A stretch of DNA of 64,000 nucleotides from Paracoccaceae bacterium (GCA_014872875.1 WKFI01000021.1:62001-126000), one strand, 5' to 3'; counted from the stretch's first letter, positions 43,650 through 53,674 are shown. The notes: generated by a model from the letters alone, not told the origin. A program made the numbers and translations.

Positions 43650-45257
43650 ATGTCTAATTACATCAAGCTTGTCGTGCTTGGTCTGCTGATGGTCTTCTTC
43701 ATGATCGCGGCCGGCAATGCACGCGATATAGCTTATCAGATTCACGCCATCCTCCTGATGCTCGTGACTGGTGGGCTATTTATCTGGACGCTTCGCCATA
43801 CTGACGAACCGAATATCCTCGAAGACAGGTCGGCCGAATACATGGATGGCGTTGTCCGCTACGGCGTAATCGCCACGGCCTTCTGGGGCGTGATCGGGTT
43901 CATCGCCGGGACTTTTATCGCTTTTCAGCTGGCCTTTCCCGGTCTGAATTTCGACTGGGCCCAAGGGTATGCCAATTTTGGCCGTTTGCGCCCGCTGCAC
44001 ACTTCGGCAGTGATTTTTGCATTTGGTGGTAACGCGCTTCTGGCAACATCTTTCTATGTGGTGCAACGCACATCGGCAGCTCGGCTCTGGGGCGGCAACC
44101 TGGCGTGGTTCGTGTTCTGGGGCTACCAGCTTTTCATCGTGCTGGCGGCAACAGGGTATCTGCTGGGCGGTACCCAGTCCAAGGAATACGCAGAACCTGA
44201 ATGGTATGTTGACCTGTGGCTGACAATCGTCTGGGTGGCCTATCTGGCCGTGTTCCTGGGTACGATCATCAAGCGGAAAGAGCCGCATATCTACGTGGCT
44301 AACTGGTTCTACATGTCCTTCATCGTGACGGTGGCCATGCTGCACGTGGTCAACAACCTGACCATTCCCGTCAGCATCTGGGGTTCCAAGTCGGTGATCG
44401 TTTGGCCGGGTGTGCAGGACGCCATGGTGCAATGGTGGTATGGCCACAACGCCGTTGGGTTCTTTCTGACCGCGGGTTTCCTGGGCATGATGTATTACTT
44501 CATCCCGAAACAGGCTGAACGTCCCGTCTTTTCCTACAAGCTGTCGATCATCCACTTCTGGGCGCTGATCTTCATCTATATCTGGGCTGGTCCGCACCAC
44601 CTGCACTATACCGCGCTGCCGGACTGGGCTTCGACGCTGGGCATGGTGTTCTCGGTCGTACTGTGGATGCCGTCCTGGGGTGGTATGATCAACGGTCTGA
44701 TGACGCTGTCCGGCGCATGGGACAAGCTGCGCACCGACCCGATCATCCGGATGATGGTCATCTCGGTCGGCTTCTACGGCATGTCCACCTTCGAAGGCCC
44801 GATGATGTCGATCCGTGCTGTGAACTCGCTCAGCCACTATACCGACTGGACCATCGGTCACGTGCACTCCGGTGCTCTGGGCTGGAACGGCATGATCACC
44901 TTTGGTGCGCTGTATTACCTCGTGCCGGTCCTGTGGAAGCGTGAACGTCTGTATTCTCTGCAGATGGTCAGCTGGCACTTCTGGCTCGCCACCATCGGTA
45001 TCGTGCTCTACGCCGCGTCGATGTGGGTCACCGGTATCATGGAAGGCCTGATGTGGCGCGAAGTGGATGCCAACGGCTTCCTGGTGAATTCGTTCGCCGA
45101 CACCGTGGCCGCGAAGTTCCCGATGTATGTGGTCCGTGCTCTGGGTGGCGTGCTCTACGTCGCGGGTGGTGTGATCATGTGCTACAACCTGTGGATGACT
45201 GTGAAGAAGGCACCGGCCAAAGAGGCCAGCCTGTCCGTCGCAGTCCCGGCTGAATAA
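43650..45257 (+). CDS. ccoN: Cytochrome-c oxidase cbb3-type subunit I
   Basis: A 535-residue haem-copper oxidase catalytic subunit with twelve membrane helices. The low-spin haem His is in [12 protein letters not shown], the active-site Cu-B ligands are in YGHNAVGFF and [14 protein letters not shown], and the haem b3/b ligands in [13 protein letters not shown]. This high-affinity oxidase supports respiration at low oxygen. The ATG at 43650 has AAAGGGACG upstream and starts just before the first helix. It is the first gene of ccoNOQP. Confidence 0.98.
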   Translation: MSNYIKLVVLGLLMVFFMIAAGNARDIAYQIHAILLMLVTGGLFIWTLRHTDEPNILEDRSAEYMDGVVRYGVIATAFWGVIGFIAGTFIAFQLAFPGLNFDWAQGYANFGRLRPLHTSAVIFAFGGNALLATSFYVVQRTSAARLWGGNLAWFVFWGYQLFIVLAATGYLLGGTQSKEYAEPEWYVDLWLTIVWVAYLAVFLGTIIKRKEPHIYVANWFYMSFIVTVAMLHVVNNLTIPVSIWGSKSVIVWPGVQDAMVQWWYGHNAVGFFLTAGFLGMMYYFIPKQAERPVFSYKLSIIHFWALIFIYIWAGPHHLHYTALPDWASTLGMVFSVVLWMPSWGGMINGLMTLSGAWDKLRTDPIIRMMVISVGFYGMSTFEGPMMSIRAVNSLSHYTDWTIGHVHSGALGWNGMITFGALYYLVPVLWKRERLYSLQMVSWHFWLATIGIVLYAASMWVTGIMEGLMWREVDANGFLVNSFADTVAAKFPMYVVRALGGVLYVAGGVIMCYNLWMTVKKAPAKEASLSVAVPAE

Positions 45258-45272
45258 GGAGGGCCGGTAGCT

Positions 45273-46001
45273 ATGGCAATTCTCGACAAACATAAGATCC
45301 TCGAGACCAACGCGACCCTCCTGCTGATCTTCAGCTTCCTGGTCGTGACCATCGGTGGCATCGTGCAAATCGCACCGTTGTTCTACCTGGAGAACACCAT
45401 TGAAGAGGTGGAGGGCATGCGGCCCTACACCCCCTTGGAAATGGCAGGTCGTGAAATCTATATCCGTGAAGGCTGCTATGTGTGCCACAGCCAGATGATC
45501 CGTCCCATGCGGGACGAGGTCGAACGCTATGGTCACTATTCGCTGGCGGCGGAATCGATGTACGACCACCCGTTCCAGTGGGGCTCCAAACGGACAGGTC
45601 CCGACTTGGCCCGTGTAGGCGGACGTTACTCGGATGACTGGCACGTGGATCACTTCCGCAACCCGCAATCCGTGGTGCCGGAATCGGTGATGCCTAAATA
45701 TGGCTTCCTCGAAAAGACCCGTATCGATGGCCGTTATATTGGCGACATCATGGCAACCAACGCGTTGCTGGGTACGCCGTATTCCGACGAGATGATCGAA
45801 AACGCACAGGCTGACTTCCGGGCGCAAGCGGATCCGGACAGCGACTATGACGGTCTGCTCGAACGGTACGGTGACAAGGTCAATGTGCGCAATTTCGACG
45901 GTCAACCGGGCGTGACCGAGGCAGATGCCCTGATCGCCTACATGCAGATGCTGGGTACGTTGGTCGATTTCTCGACCTTCACGCCGGACGCAAGCCGGTA
46001 A
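45273..46001 (+). CDS. ccoO: Cytochrome-c oxidase cbb3-type subunit II
   Basis: A 242-residue membrane-anchored monohaem cytochrome c. One N-terminal helix ([20 protein letters not shown]), the haem site CYVCH in [15 protein letters not shown] and a Met ligand in the SVMPKYGF region are visible. It passes electrons from CcoP to CcoN. AAGGAGGG lies upstream of the ATG; it is 15 bp after ccoN. Confidence 0.97.
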   Translation: MAILDKHKILETNATLLLIFSFLVVTIGGIVQIAPLFYLENTIEEVEGMRPYTPLEMAGREIYIREGCYVCHSQMIRPMRDEVERYGHYSLAAESMYDHPFQWGSKRTGPDLARVGGRYSDDWHVDHFRNPQSVVPESVMPKYGFLEKTRIDGRYIGDIMATNALLGTPYSDEMIENAQADFRAQADPDSDYDGLLERYGDKVNVRNFDGQPGVTEADALIAYMQMLGTLVDFSTFTPDASR

Positions 46002-46012
46002 GGAGGGACATC

Positions 46013-46198
46013 ATGGAAGAGTACACCCTTCTCAGGCAGTTCGCGGACAGCTGGATGCTTTTGGCCCTGTTTGTCTTCTTCATCGGCGTGGTTGTCTGGG
46101 CGTTCCGCCCGGGCAGCACCAAGGTCTACGAAGATACGGCCAATATCCCTTTCCGTCATGACGACAAACCCGCCACATCCGAGGAGGCGAGGACATGA
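46013..46198 (+). CDS. ccoQ: Cbb3-type cytochrome oxidase small subunit (CcoQ/FixQ)
   Basis: A 61-residue protein with one membrane helix ([18 protein letters not shown]) and a short polar tail. It stabilises the oxidase complex. TAAGGAGGG precedes the ATG, and its end overlaps ccoP by 4 bp (ATGA). Confidence 0.93.
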   Translation: MEEYTLLRQFADSWMLLALFVFFIGVVVWAFRPGSTKVYEDTANIPFRHDDKPATSEEART

Positions 46199-47088
46199 GC
46201 GACAACACATCCGAAAAGAAGAACGAACACGGGCATGGCACGACCGGCCATTCCTGGGATGGTATCGAGGAATGGGATAACCCCATGCCGCGTTGGTGGG
46301 TCTGGACCTTTTACCTGACCATCATCTGGGCTGTCGGTTACACCATCGCTTACCCGGCCTGGCCGATGATCAACTCGGCCACTGCCGGGGTGCTGGGCTG
46401 GTCCACACGTGGGGACGTCGCTGCGGAAATCTCCGCCGTCGAAGAGGCGAACGCTCCGATCAACGCCAAGCTGGAGGCAGCCGAGCTGACCGCCATTGCC
46501 GGCGATAGCGAGTTGAACAGCTATGCCGTGTCGGCAGGCGCTGCCGTGTTCAAGACCTGGTGTGCCCAGTGCCACGGGTCCGGTGCGGCAGGGGCCAAGG
46601 GCTATCCCAATCTGCTGGATGACGACTGGCTGTGGGGCGGAACCATCGAGGATATCCACTTCACCATCAGCCACGGGATCCGCAACGAGGACAGCGACGA
46701 TGCGCGCTATTCCGAGATGCCAGCCTTTGGCCGTGATGATCTTCTTGAAAAGGAAGAGATCAGCCAGGTGGTCAACTATGTGATGTCGTTGTCGGGTGAA
46801 CCGAATGATGCGTCAAAGGTCGAGGCCGGTGCAGTGATCTACGCTGACAATTGTGCCTCCTGCCATGCCGATGACGGAACAGGTGACATCTATCAGGGTG
46901 CCCCGAACCTGGCAGATGCGCTGTGGCTCTATGGTGGCTCCTACGAGGATATCACCGAAACGGTCAACTACAGCCGCTATGGCGTCATGCCGCCGTGGTC
47001 GGCGGACGCCTCGCCGGCCGGTCGCCTGACCGAGGCACAGGTTCGCGCCGTGTCGCTGTATGTCCACCAGCTGGGTGGCGGCGAATAA
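46195..47088 (+). CDS. ccoP: Cytochrome-c oxidase cbb3-type subunit III (dihaem)
   Basis: A 297-residue subunit with an N-terminal His/Gly-rich segment, one membrane anchor ([20 protein letters not shown]) and two cytochrome c domains with haem sites CAQCH and CASCH and Met ligands in EMPAFGR and GVMPPWS. It accepts electrons from cytochrome c or c-y. A terminator follows. The assembly genes ccoGHIS, which often follow directly, begin 9 kb further on. Confidence 0.97.
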   Translation: MSDNTSEKKNEHGHGTTGHSWDGIEEWDNPMPRWWVWTFYLTIIWAVGYTIAYPAWPMINSATAGVLGWSTRGDVAAEISAVEEANAPINAKLEAAELTAIAGDSELNSYAVSAGAAVFKTWCAQCHGSGAAGAKGYPNLLDDDWLWGGTIEDIHFTISHGIRNEDSDDARYSEMPAFGRDDLLEKEEISQVVNYVMSLSGEPNDASKVEAGAVIYADNCASCHADDGTGDIYQGAPNLADALWLYGGSYEDITETVNYSRYGVMPPWSADASPAGRLTEAQVRAVSLYVHQLGGGE

Positions 47089-47114
47089 GCCAGCCAAGCT
47101 TGGAACTCAGACTG

Positions 47115-47142
47115 AAAGGGCCGCCAGACTGGTGGCCCTTTT
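47115..47142 (+). terminator. Rho-independent terminator of ccoNOQP
   Basis: AAAGGGCCGCCA and TGGTGGCCCTTT pair across GAC (one G-T pair), followed by TTCC. Confidence 0.9.
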
Positions 47143-47280
47143 CCGTTCTGGGGCAGTTGTCCTTCACAGGGCACTGCAAGCACGGCGATTTGGCGTGTGT
47201 TGCAACAGAAGTGGCGGGTGGTGCGATAGACTGGCTGACGCCTTGGGATACATTGCGTTCGCATACACAGGAACACTCTG

Positions 47281-48297
47281 ATGCTCACACCCGACCGGAT
47301 AAAGACCCCGGATACCTTCTGGAAAGCTCTTGAAAAGCTGTCCATCAGCCGGGCGTCTGTTCTGCGTAAAGCAAGACTGCCGCAAGGTGTCTTTGCATCT
47401 GGGGCACGCATGACCACGGCGCAGTTTTTTGCACTGTGGGAGGCGCTCCAAACATTGGGTGGCCCGAACATCGGGCTGGATCTGACCCGGACTATGCACG
47501 GACCAACCCTGCCACCGTCCTTTCTGGTCGCCTTTCACGCCAAGAACTTGGGCAAGGCTCTGCACCGCGTTGCGAGGTTCAAGTCGCTCTGCGCCCCGGA
47601 AGGCATCAAAATCGCGGTGGAGGGCACGGAGTGTATCGTCACAACCTCGTGGGTCCATGCCAAACGGGTCGAGCCGCATGCGCTGACCGATGCCACGTTC
47701 TCATTTCTGGTGAACATGGTGCGGGCTGGAACCGGACAACAGATCCGCCCAAGGAAAATCGATCTCAGGCGCTCACCCGATGATCAGCTTCGAAGCTGGT
47801 TCGATTGTCCGATCTCCTGGAACGCTACAAGCGCTCGGTTGATTTTCGACCTATCCGATCTGGATGCGCCTTTTGTCAGCTACAACCGCGAACTTGTCGA
47901 GATGTTGGATGCGGCTCTGGAGGCGGATCTGGATCAGCTGGAAACCCGATCGCCTCTGACAGATCAGCTGCGCTGGCATCTCAGACGTGCACTGACGGCG
48001 GGTCGTCCGGATCTGCGCTGCATTGCCCGCGACATGGCGCTCAGCGAAAGATCTTTGCAACGGCACCTGCATGCGGAGGGCCACAACTTCAAATCCTTGC
48101 TGTCGGACACGCGTCACCAGCTGGCTCTCGAATACCTTGCGCAGCGGGATTTCGATATTGGCGAAATTTCGTGCCTGTTGGGCTATGAGGATCAGGGCTC
48201 GTTCTACCGCGCCTTTCAGAAATGGGAAAACCAAACGCCTGCTGAATGGCGCGCGGGTCTGTCCGAACGCGGGGTTTGGGAAACGGGCATCCCATAG
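47281..48297 (+). CDS. AraC-family transcriptional regulator
   Basis: A 338-residue regulator with an N-terminal arabinose-binding-type domain of the OruR-like kind (SISRASVLRKARLPQGVF, LPPSFLVAFHAKNLGKAL) and a C-terminal double HTH (about residues 230-330, with MALSERSLQRHLHAEGHNF and LGYEDQGSFYRAFQKWE). It is 102 bp ahead of the alpha/beta hydrolase on the same strand and probably controls it. It is the first gene of the segment that separates ccoP from ccoG. Confidence 0.9.
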   Translation: MLTPDRIKTPDTFWKALEKLSISRASVLRKARLPQGVFASGARMTTAQFFALWEALQTLGGPNIGLDLTRTMHGPTLPPSFLVAFHAKNLGKALHRVARFKSLCAPEGIKIAVEGTECIVTTSWVHAKRVEPHALTDATFSFLVNMVRAGTGQQIRPRKIDLRRSPDDQLRSWFDCPISWNATSARLIFDLSDLDAPFVSYNRELVEMLDAALEADLDQLETRSPLTDQLRWHLRRALTAGRPDLRCIARDMALSERSLQRHLHAEGHNFKSLLSDTRHQLALEYLAQRDFDIGEISCLLGYEDQGSFYRAFQKWENQTPAEWRAGLSERGVWETGIP

Positions 48298-48399
48298 AAC
48301 GAACCGACTTCGACAAATCATGAAACGCACCAGAAACCGTAACGGGGGCACAGGATCGCCCCCGAAGGATGACACACGACCAATGAAGGAGCAAAGCAG

Positions 48400-49320
48400 A
48401 TGACAGCCCAACCTACCGCCGATCAGATGCAAATCATTCAGGCCATGGCCAAAGCCAACGCACTGCCAAGCCGCACACCGGTCCTCAAGACGCCAGCCGA
48501 CTATGGTATGGAGTACCAGGATGTCTTTTTCCCAGCCCTCGACGGCGTCCCGCTGGAGGCCTGGTTCATCCCCGCAGAAGGCAGCGACAAGTTGATCATC
48601 TGCAATCATCCGTTGACCTTCAGCCGGTATGGCTTCCCCGGCCATCTGGAGCCGTGGTCCGCTTTCGCGCCGATTACCGTCGAGTTCAACGAAATCTACA
48701 AGGCACTGCACGATGCAGGGTACAACGTTCTGACTTATGACATGCGCAACCACGGTCACAGCGGCCACGCCAATGCGGGACTGGCGGCCTATGGTCTGTT
48801 CGAATGGCGCGACGTGGCTGGAGCGCAGATTTACGTACAGACCCATGAAACGCTCAGACACATGCGTGTTGGTCTGTTCAATCCCTGCAATGGCGGCAAT
48901 TCAGCCATGGTTGCGATGAAAAAACGCCCTGATCTATTCCACGATGTGAAGGCGTTTGTCTGCCCGCAACCCTGTTCCTCCCGTATCGCCGCTGAACAGA
49001 TCGGCAATCTGCAGGGTATCGGCGACTTCATTGACGTGCTTGACACCGAAATGCAGAAGCTGGGCGCTTTTCCGATGGCCAGTATGACGCCACATGACTA
49101 CGCCAAGGACGTCAAGGTTCCCACCTATATCGTCCAAGTCCACGGAGACCTTTGGACACGCCCCGAAGATGTGCAAGGTACATTTGATCGCCTGTCGCTC
49201 CCAGACGAAGACAAAGTGCTTTATTGGATAGAAGGCACCACGGCTCGTTTCGATGGCTATAGCTATTTCGGCCAACATCCCGAAAGCATGATCGCATTTT
49301 TCGATAAGTACATGGAATAG
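48400..49320 (+). CDS. Alpha/beta hydrolase fold protein with Cys at the nucleophile position
   Basis: A 306-residue soluble protein of alpha/beta hydrolase fold: oxyanion area NHPLTFSRYGFPGHLEP, strand and turn VLTYDMRNHGHSG, and a nucleophile elbow that reads LFNPCNGGNSA instead of G-x-S-x-G, placing a Cys where Ser is usual, as in dienelactone hydrolases. A possible acid lies in VQVHGDLWTRPEDV and a His in YSYFGQHPESM. AAGGAGCAAAGCAG precedes the ATG. The function is unknown. No signal peptide. Confidence 0.78.
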   Translation: MTAQPTADQMQIIQAMAKANALPSRTPVLKTPADYGMEYQDVFFPALDGVPLEAWFIPAEGSDKLIICNHPLTFSRYGFPGHLEPWSAFAPITVEFNEIYKALHDAGYNVLTYDMRNHGHSGHANAGLAAYGLFEWRDVAGAQIYVQTHETLRHMRVGLFNPCNGGNSAMVAMKKRPDLFHDVKAFVCPQPCSSRIAAEQIGNLQGIGDFIDVLDTEMQKLGAFPMASMTPHDYAKDVKVPTYIVQVHGDLWTRPEDVQGTFDRLSLPDEDKVLYWIEGTTARFDGYSYFGQHPESMIAFFDKYME

Positions 49321-49788
49321 AGCCAGCCGCCCTCTGGATCGCGGAAGCACTGTTCGTAGTTTAACGATTTTTTCTTCGTCCAGTGGCCGAAAAACTGTGA
49401 CTGTTTGATCTTGGTCAAGTTCGAACCCCGCGAATGATGGTTCACTGATCTCAATAGCGGCACACCGCGCTCGTTAGTCCCCCTTCCGAGCAAGGTGCCG
49501 CGACCCGAACCCCGCTGCGATCCCCATGATTGCAACGAGGAGCTGGCGTCGGCTTTTCGATCTGTTCGCGCGTTTCCTGGAAAGCCGACGCCCTTTTCCC
49601 CTTCCACAGATCGGTCTTTCAGCAATTGGCATGAGGCGTGTCCAGAAACGTGACATTCGTCATGAAAAAAAGCCTCAGAGTTATATTGTCATCTTGTGGG
49701 CGATTTTTTCTTGGGGACAAATGCCGCAGGAAGGCACCAAAAATTTAGAATTATGCCTTTGTGAATAATGACTAATTTGGAGGAATAC
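49321..49788. other. Gene-free stretch before an RTX gene, with an FNR-like box
   Basis: 468 bp without a credible gene. TTGATCTTGGTCAA (49405-49418) matches the FNR consensus with one mismatch but is 371 bp before the next start. The last 130 bp are AT-rich and probably hold the RTX promoter, with TTTGGAGG as its ribosome binding site (49775-49782). A 60-codon open frame on the minus strand (49474-49656) lacks support. Confidence 0.5.
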
Positions 49789-51084
49789 ATGGCGGTTTTC
49801 AATGGAACACCTGGACCGGATCGGATTTTCGGTACCGCTGCGAATGACACGCTGTACGGGTATGGTGGTCTTGACATTATGTACGGTGGCGCCGGCAATG
49901 ACACGATGGCCGGGGCTGCTGGTGATGACTACTTGGTCGGTGAAGCGGGCAATGACACCTTGAAGGGTGGTGCCGACGCCGACGAATTGTTTGGTGGTGC
50001 TGGAAACGACATTCTGGATGGCGGCTCTACCGGAACGGACTTTGACATCGTCTCATTCTATGGTGCCACGACGGGTGTGACGGTGAATTTCAAGACCGGC
50101 GTTGCCTTGGACGGGCAGGGCGGCACGGACACCTTGAAGGATATCGAGATCGCGATCGGTACCTTCTACAATGACACATTCGTGGGGGGTAAGTTCGCCA
50201 ACAACGAATACGAATCCTTCCGTGGGTTGGCCGGTGTCGATTCCTATGATGGCGGGACGGGCTTTGACCGCGTGGACTTTGCCAAGGATTACACATCCTA
50301 CGATTCCAACGGTGTAAGGGGGTGGCAGGGGATCACTGCCGACTTGCGGGCCGGGACAGCGACCGATGGTTGGGGCAATGCTGAGACGCTAAAAAGCATC
50401 GAAGGCGTGCGCGCATCAGTACGCCATGACAACCTGTTTGGCAGCAACAAGGCCAACAAGTTCGAACCCTTGTCCGGCGCCGACTATATTGACGGTCGCG
50501 GCGGGATTGACGAGGTCTCGTACCAGTCCGACCACCTTTACACCGATTCCCGTGGCGGGATCCTGGGGATTCAGGCGGACTTGGAGAAAGGCGAGGTGAT
50601 AGATACCTCCAGCTACTATGTCGACATTCTGCGAAGTATCGAAAACATCCGCGGCAGCGTATTCAACGACGATATCCGCGGTGATGCCAAGGCCAACAAA
50701 CTGTCCGGTGATCGGGGTGATGATTTCATCCGGGGCCGGGCCGGGAATGACAATCTGTTGGGCAATGAAGGCCAGGATATTCTGATTGGTGGCGGTGGAG
50801 CAGACACGCTGACCGGTGGTAGCGGGAACGACTCTCTGCGTGGAGGCCGGGGTTCCGATACATTTGTGTTCGAGAACGGCGGCGATATCGATCGGGTGCG
50901 TGATTTTACCGATGGACAGGATCTGATCGACGTGCAGGCGTTCGGATTTTCCTCGGCGGCCGAGGTGATTACCTACGCGACGCAAAAAGGAAACAGTGTC
51001 GAGATCGACCTGAATGGCAGTGATTTCATCATTCTAAGGAACGTCGCGGTCAGCGATCTGGATGCGACGGATTTCCTGATCTGA
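49789..51084 (+). CDS. RTX calcium-binding protein with serralysin-like C-terminus
   Basis: A 431-residue acidic protein with no signal peptide. GGxGxD-type repeats occupy residues about 10-85 and 335-375 (GGAGNDTMAGAAGDDYL, GGSGNDSLRGGRGSDTFVF), around two related central segments that share the DxVxF, ITADLRAG / IQADLEKG and LKSIEGVRAS / LRSIENIRGS pattern, evidence of an internal duplication. The C-terminal DFTDGQDLIDVQAFG...DFLI resembles serralysin-type T1SS targeting domains. The ATG at 49789 has GGAGG upstream. No protease or other catalytic motif was seen. It is probably secreted by a type I system encoded elsewhere. Confidence 0.85.
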   Translation: MAVFNGTPGPDRIFGTAANDTLYGYGGLDIMYGGAGNDTMAGAAGDDYLVGEAGNDTLKGGADADELFGGAGNDILDGGSTGTDFDIVSFYGATTGVTVNFKTGVALDGQGGTDTLKDIEIAIGTFYNDTFVGGKFANNEYESFRGLAGVDSYDGGTGFDRVDFAKDYTSYDSNGVRGWQGITADLRAGTATDGWGNAETLKSIEGVRASVRHDNLFGSNKANKFEPLSGADYIDGRGGIDEVSYQSDHLYTDSRGGILGIQADLEKGEVIDTSSYYVDILRSIENIRGSVFNDDIRGDAKANKLSGDRGDDFIRGRAGNDNLLGNEGQDILIGGGGADTLTGGSGNDSLRGGRGSDTFVFENGGDIDRVRDFTDGQDLIDVQAFGFSSAAEVITYATQKGNSVEIDLNGSDFIILRNVAVSDLDATDFLI

Positions 51085-51122
51085 GGAAATCCCCCCAAGC
51101 ATGGCACTCGAAGAAAACAAAG

Positions 51123-51153
51123 AAGGGGGAGGCGACGGCCTCCCCCTTTTTTT
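51123..51153. terminator. Strong bidirectional terminator between two RTX genes
   Basis: GGGGGAGGC (51125-51133) and GCCTCCCCC (51138-51146) form a perfect stem followed by seven T on the plus strand. It lies between convergent RTX genes. Confidence 0.9.
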
Positions 51154-51170
51154 GTATATGGGCCAGTCGT

Positions 51171-53540
51171 TCAGAAAATCTCCAACGCCGTCCCCAGCCC
51201 GTTGACGTCGGTGTAGTTCCACAATGTCAACGTGTTGCCTCCGCCAAAGTTGAACAGCGTGTCGGTGTCCACGACGGTGGCATAGGCCAGGATCTGCGCA
51301 GTGGTCAGCGTCGCTGCGCCCCACAACGCGTCGTCCAGCTTCAGCTTGTCGCCGTTGAAGTCGCCGATAATGTCAGCCCCGCCATTGTAGACAAACGTGT
51401 CGATCCCGGTCCCACCGAACAGTGAGTCGTCGTCTTTGCCACCGTTTAGCGTGTCGTTGCCGTTTCCGCCTGTCAGCAGGTCATCGCCATTGCCGCCCAG
51501 CAGCTTGTCCCGCCCGGCATCTCCGAACAGGGAATCGGCGCCATTGTCGCCTCGCAGGCTGTCATTGCCTTTGCCGCCATACAGGTGGTCGAACCCGGCG
51601 CCGCCGCTCAGGCTGTCATTGCCGTCATCACCAAACAGCATGTCGCGGTTTCCACCGGCATCAAGCCGGTCATTCCCGCCCCCACCGCTCAGGTCGTCCA
51701 CACCGTTGCCGGTTTTGATGATGTCATCCCCACCGGTTGTGTCGATGAAGCTGAAATGCTCGATCCCGAAGAAATTGACATTGTTCTGACCGATCCCGTC
51801 GAACACCCCCTTGTAGCCGCCATTCGTGGCATCCGCGCTCAGGTTCAACAGCCAGACCCCGTCCGAGGCCGAATTCCAGTTCAACGTCAGCCGGTCATTG
51901 CCAGTACCCCCGTTCACATAATCGGCGCCGCCAGAATGCAGGGTGATCCTGTCATTACCTGCCCCGGTATTGATGTTGTCGAACAGGCCAGAGCTCTGAT
52001 GGTTCTTGATCCGGTCGTTGCCGGACCCGGTGGACAACCCGCCGATCTGCTCAAAGTTTCGCACGACACCACCATTGACCTTGGAAAACTTGTTCAGATC
52101 CAGGGTCACAGCCGACGTAATGGCACTGTGATCGGCATAATAACGGTCCGCACCCGCGCCACCGTCCAGATAGTCGACACCGGACCCGCCATTCAGGATG
52201 TCGTGCCCTTTGCCACCGATCAGACGGTCATCTCCTGCTCCGGTCTGGATGTCGTCATGTCCACCGTTCTTGTCGATGAAGGTGAAATGCTCGATCCCCG
52301 AGAACTGGATATTGTTCCGTCCGACACCGTCGAACGTGCCCTTGTAGCCTCCATTCACCGTGTCGGCTGCGATGTTCTTCAACCAGACCCCATTGCTGGG
52401 CGAATTCCAGATCACCCGCAGGTGGTCATCCCCGGTCCCGCCAAAAATCGTGTCCGATCCGCCGCCGTAAAGCGTAATGGTGTCGTCGCCACCATTGGTG
52501 TTCAGGATGTCATTCATCCGGGACGTCTTGTGGTTGATGATCGTGTCATCTCCGGACCCGGTGCTGACCCCGGAAAAGGCCTCGAATTGCCGGACCTTGC
52601 CGCCATTGACGGTAGAGACCGTGTTCAGGTCGATCGTCACGTCGCTGGTCAGACCGGATTGGTCGGCGCCATAGCGGTCTTTGCCGGCGCCCCCGATCAG
52701 GGTATCGCGCCCGGATCCGCCGTCCAGGAAGTCATCCCCCGCGCCGCCGTTCAGCTTGTCATTGCCTTTGCCGGTTCGGATGATGTCATCCCCGCCGGAC
52801 TGATCGATGAACGAAAAATGCTCTATATTCTGGAACTTCACATTGTTCAGACCCAACCCATCAAACATCCCTGAATAATGGCCGTTGCCGGTCTCCACGA
52901 TGTTCTGCAGCCAGACGCCATCCGATGCCATACTCCAGGTCACGCTCAGGCGGTCCTTGCCGGCTCCTCCATCGACGTCATCACTGCCGCCGCCCCAGAG
53001 TGAAATCAAATCCGCCCCCTTGCCGCTGGCCAGAATATCCGAGGAGCCAGAGCTCTGGTGCCCGGTCAGTCGGTCATTACCCGATCCGGTGACAAAGTTC
53101 AGAAAGCCTTCGAAATTTGAAATCCCTCCAGTGCCAAGGATTGTCGATGCTCCGTTCAGATTGACCGTCAGGTTCGAAGATACCGTCGAATGATCAGAGC
53201 CAACCTGGTCAACTCCAGCCCCGCCGTCCAGCAGGTTTACACCACCGCCGCCATTCACGATGTCATCACCGCCGCCGGCATTCACGGTGTCGTTGCCGTC
53301 CCCCGTGACGATGATGTCATCGCCGCCCGAAGCATCGGTAAAGCCGAAATGCTCAATCCCGGAGAATACGGTGTTGTTCAGGCCGTACCCGTCGAACATC
53401 CCTGAATACCCAGTCGCCAAGTTGCCCGTGATGTTTTGCAACCACACACCGTTGGAGGTCGTGTTGTAAGTCAGGTTCAAGGTATCCGGCCCGGCGCCAC
53501 CTGTTGCCGTGCCTGTATTTGTAACATTGAAGATAGCCAC
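51171..53540 (-). CDS. RTX protein built from 177-residue tandem superrepeats
   Basis: A 789-residue acidic protein starting at a GTG (MAIFNVTNTG) with AAGGAAAGGACGG upstream. It has three full and one partial copy of a 177-residue unit. Each unit has a beta-rich part with SDGVWLQNI-like and FDGxGxNN..F.GIEHFSFID segments, a run of GGxGxD nonapeptides, a DHS..TS.VTLDLN segment and a STGSGNDRI.NHQSS segment. The last 200 residues add about ten more RTX nonapeptides and the terminal module DGDKLKLDDALW to FGGGNTLTLWNYTDVN, shared with the next RTX protein. No signal peptide or catalytic motif was seen. It is probably a type I-secreted surface or adhesive protein. Confidence 0.88.
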   Translation of the reverse strand: MAIFNVTNTGTATGGAGPDTLNLTYNTTSNGVWLQNITGNLATGYSGMFDGYGLNNTVFSGIEHFGFTDASGGDDIIVTGDGNDTVNAGGGDDIVNGGGGVNLLDGGAGVDQVGSDHSTVSSNLTVNLNGASTILGTGGISNFEGFLNFVTGSGNDRLTGHQSSGSSDILASGKGADLISLWGGGSDDVDGGAGKDRLSVTWSMASDGVWLQNIVETGNGHYSGMFDGLGLNNVKFQNIEHFSFIDQSGGDDIIRTGKGNDKLNGGAGDDFLDGGSGRDTLIGGAGKDRYGADQSGLTSDVTIDLNTVSTVNGGKVRQFEAFSGVSTGSGDDTIINHKTSRMNDILNTNGGDDTITLYGGGSDTIFGGTGDDHLRVIWNSPSNGVWLKNIAADTVNGGYKGTFDGVGRNNIQFSGIEHFTFIDKNGGHDDIQTGAGDDRLIGGKGHDILNGGSGVDYLDGGAGADRYYADHSAITSAVTLDLNKFSKVNGGVVRNFEQIGGLSTGSGNDRIKNHQSSGLFDNINTGAGNDRITLHSGGADYVNGGTGNDRLTLNWNSASDGVWLLNLSADATNGGYKGVFDGIGQNNVNFFGIEHFSFIDTTGGDDIIKTGNGVDDLSGGGGNDRLDAGGNRDMLFGDDGNDSLSGGAGFDHLYGGKGNDSLRGDNGADSLFGDAGRDKLLGGNGDDLLTGGNGNDTLNGGKDDDSLFGGTGIDTFVYNGGADIIGDFNGDKLKLDDALWGAATLTTAQILAYATVVDTDTLFNFGGGNTLTLWNYTDVNGLGTALEIF
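51680..53440 (-). repeat. In-gene tandem repeat, period exactly 531 bp
   Basis: The same in-frame ATGCTC hexamer (GAGCAT on the coding strand, for Glu-His) recurs at 53349, 52818, 52287 and 51756, each 531 bp apart. Surrounding bases are similar but not identical, so copies are diverged at the DNA level while the 177-codon phase is strictly kept. The outer limits given are approximate. Confidence 0.85.
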
Positions 53541-53674
53541 AATTCCGTCCTTTCCTTGATTGGCCGGATTTCTGGGTGTTCATTCCCTTCCGGCATCTAA
53601 TTATAAGGCCTGACAGGTTCGATTTCCTTGATATGTGGCAAATGGAATATTTGTGAGCTTGTTGAAAAGCCAAA

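Noticed and set aside
43776-45905. Very long open frame (over 700 codons) antisense to ccoN and ccoO
   Set aside because: It mirrors the codon bias of the GC-rich cco genes, has no ribosome binding site and is rich in His/Asp/Arg without any family resemblance; the plus-strand genes are certain.
49474-49656. 60-codon minus-strand frame in the gap before an RTX gene, with a hydrophobic C-terminal part
   Set aside because: No ribosome binding site, no recognisable family and an arginine-rich start typical of chance frames in GC-rich DNA.
51585-52874. Long plus-strand open frame within the RTX repeat region
   Set aside because: A by-product of the repeated GGxGxD codons on the other strand; no start signal and no domain.
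51680-53440. Regular repeats considered as a CRISPR array
   Set aside because: The period is 531 bp, lies in a coding frame and the copies are diverged RTX units; no short identical repeats with spacers exist.
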